A DNA stretch of 64,000 nt. Origin: an uncultured Bacillota bacterium. Lineage in GTDB: Bacteria > Bacillota > Clostridia > Tissierellales > Tepidimicrobiaceae. This document shows positions 62,992-64,000 of this stretch, one piece after another (positions within the stretch are counted from its first letter, which is position 1; each line of letters begins with the position of its first letter). The translations under genes and the position numbers were made by a program. The notes under the pieces were generated by a model. The model did not search any database. It worked only from the letters and a program-made list of their open reading frames with translations, and had not been told where the DNA came from. The DNA is taken from NCBI GenBank assembly GCA_937967955.1, contig CALBUB010000015.1, positions 1 to 64,000 on the forward strand. The letters run 5' to 3'.

Positions 62992-63748
62992 TATTATTAA
63001 AGCCTTTAAAGTTATTGAAGGCAGTAACGTATCGGAAGAAAACTTAGAATTAAAGTCTGAGGCTATTAATAATGCTCTTTTGAAAGAAGCGCAGAAAAAG
63101 TATGAAGAGATTATAACTAAAGCTAAGAAAGAAGCGGAAAAGATAATTGCTTCTGCCCAGGAAGAATACGAAAAACATTTAAATATTGTTTATGAAAAAG
63201 CCAAGTCTATATTGGAAGAACATAAGCAAATAGGCTATGAGGCTGGATATAAAGAGGGAAAAGAAGAAGGTTTTAAAGAAGGATACGAAGCTGGCTATAA
63301 AGAAGGAAAGGAAGAGGCAGATAAATTAATTAATGAGGCTTTAAGCATAAAAGATGAATATATAAATATGAGGAAGCAACTACTGAAGGAGACGGAAAAG
63401 GACATAATAGATATGGTAATTACAATATATGAGAAAGTATTGTATAAAAAAGTTGATGAAGATAAAGAATTAATAGTTTCATTAGTACAAAATGGAATTA
63501 AGGATTTAGAGGTTAAAGGCAAGTTAACTATTATAGTTTCTAAATACGATTATGAAGTGGTTAAAGAAAATAAAAAGCAGATATTGTCAAAAGCTACTCT
63601 TATAGATGATGTTGATATAAGGGTCGATAATGATATGAGCAAAGGAGATTGTATATTGGAAACATCTAAAGGGGATATTGATATTAGCATAGAGAATCAA
63701 CTAAAAGAAATCAAGGAGTTCATTATTTCAATTTTAAATAATGAGTGA
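62984..63748 (+). CDS. fliH: Flagellar assembly protein FliH
   Basis: FliH is the negative regulator of the export ATPase FliI and its stalk. The 254-aa protein has a long coiled coil (~25-85), the FliH-type glycine repeats at 3-residue spacing ('GYEAGYKEGKEEGFKEGYEAGYKEGKEEA', about residues 84-112), and a globular C domain. It starts with TTG at 62984 inside the fliG stop region, with a GAGGAGG upstream. Confidence 0.92.
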   Translation: MSNIIKAFKVIEGSNVSEENLELKSEAINNALLKEAQKKYEEIITKAKKEAEKIIASAQEEYEKHLNIVYEKAKSILEEHKQIGYEAGYKEGKEEGFKEGYEAGYKEGKEEADKLINEALSIKDEYINMRKQLLKETEKDIIDMVITIYEKVLYKKVDEDKELIVSLVQNGIKDLEVKGKLTIIVSKYDYEVVKENKKQILSKATLIDDVDIRVDNDMSKGDCILETSKGDIDISIENQLKEIKEFIISILNNE

Positions 63749-63754
63749 TGTAAT

Positions 63755-64000
63755 ATGGTAGAAAGAATAAATTTACAAAAATATATAGATAGCATAAGAG
63801 GGAAGAGATTCATTAAATTTATTGGCAATATTACAAAAGTAACTGGTTTAACTATAGAATCTAATGGACCTATGGCATCTATTGGGGAATTATGCTATAT
63901 ATATCCCTATAATAAAGCCCAGCCAGTATTAGCAGAAGTAGTTGGCTTTAGAGATGATAATATACTTTTAATGCCTTTAGGAGATATGGAAGGTATAGCA
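63755..64000 (+). CDS. fliI: Flagellum-specific ATP synthase FliI, 3' truncated
   Basis: 82 codons of the flagellar export ATPase are visible. 'KFIGNITKVTGLTIESNGPMASIGELCYIYPYN' and 'AEVVGFRDDNILLMPLGDMEGI' match the beta-barrel N-terminal domain. The P-loop lies beyond the window. ATG 63755 follows the fliH stop by 6 bases. Confidence 0.93.
   Translation, partial: MVERINLQKYIDSIRGKRFIKFIGNITKVTGLTIESNGPMASIGELCYIYPYNKAQPVLAEVVGFRDDNILLMPLGDMEGIA

Noticed and set aside
63230..63320. Short repeats encoding glycine/lysine/glutamate at the centre of fliH
   Set aside because: These are the normal 3-residue-spaced glycine repeats of FliH, not a DNA repeat element.

Overview
This 64 kb window is AT-rich and almost entirely chromosomal core. 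It comes from a low-GC, motile, probably spore-forming anaerobic firmicute of the Clostridia/Tissierellia type. The evidence is the Bacillus-like gene order (sepF-yggT-ylmH-divIVA; yicC-remA-gmk-rpoZ-coaBC-priA-def-fmt; rsmB-rlmN-stp-prkC-rsgA-rpe-thiN; smc-ftsY-ylxM-ffh-rpsP; rimM-trmD-rplS-rbgA-rnhB; topA-hslVU-codY-flgB), the sporulation gene ylbJ, strong Shine-Dalgarno sites and frequent TTG/GTG starts. I saw no rRNA, tRNA, CRISPR array, IS element, prophage or integrated accessory island. Nothing looks horizontally acquired.

Layout. 1-4.8 kb: the end of an HlyD-like membrane-fusion protein, then the cell-division cluster yggS (apparently with an AUA start), sepF, yggT, ylmH, divIVA, a small membrane-peptide ORF and a DksA/TraR-type zinc protein. 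4.9-6.9 kb: lspA, an RluA-family pseudouridine synthase and pyrR. rqcH (NFACT) follows on the minus strand. 8.8-23.5 kb: a long plus-strand run from yicC to rpe covering nucleotide and CoA metabolism, replication restart, N-terminal formyl-Met processing, rRNA methylation and the Stp/PrkC phospho-signalling pair. 23.5-25 kb: a TPP riboswitch with its terminator controlling thiT-thiN. 25-31 kb: a 52-aa membrane ORF in the place of Bacillus spoVM, rpmB (minus), asp23-fakA, recG, rsmD-coaD and a coiled-coil gene. ylbJ and tmcAL (minus) come next. 33.9-39 kb: ackA, yceD-rpmF, plsX-acpP-rnc and a radical SAM gene. 39-47.8 kb: the SMC and signal-recognition-particle block (smc, ftsY, ylxM, ffh), then rpsP, khpA, rimM, trmD and rplS with its leader. 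47.9-56 kb: rbgA, rnhB, a FliK-like/FlhB-C-like pair, yraN, comM, dprA, topA. 56.3-64 kb: hslVU, codY and the start of the flagellar operon (flgB, flgC, fliE, fliF, fliG, fliH and a truncated fliI).

Regulation visible in the DNA includes a perfect sigma-A consensus promoter before yceD, near-consensus promoters before yicC, the TPP riboswitch, rplS and ylxM, about a dozen intrinsic terminators, and an unusual promoter buried in a terminator stem before ylxM. No strong case for a wholly new multi-gene system emerged. The most useful leads are the non-canonical yggS start, the nested promoter/terminator before ylxM, two unlisted small membrane ORFs (one with a sequestered ribosome-binding site, one at the spoVM locus), and the FliK-like/FlhB-C-like pair outside the flagellar operon.
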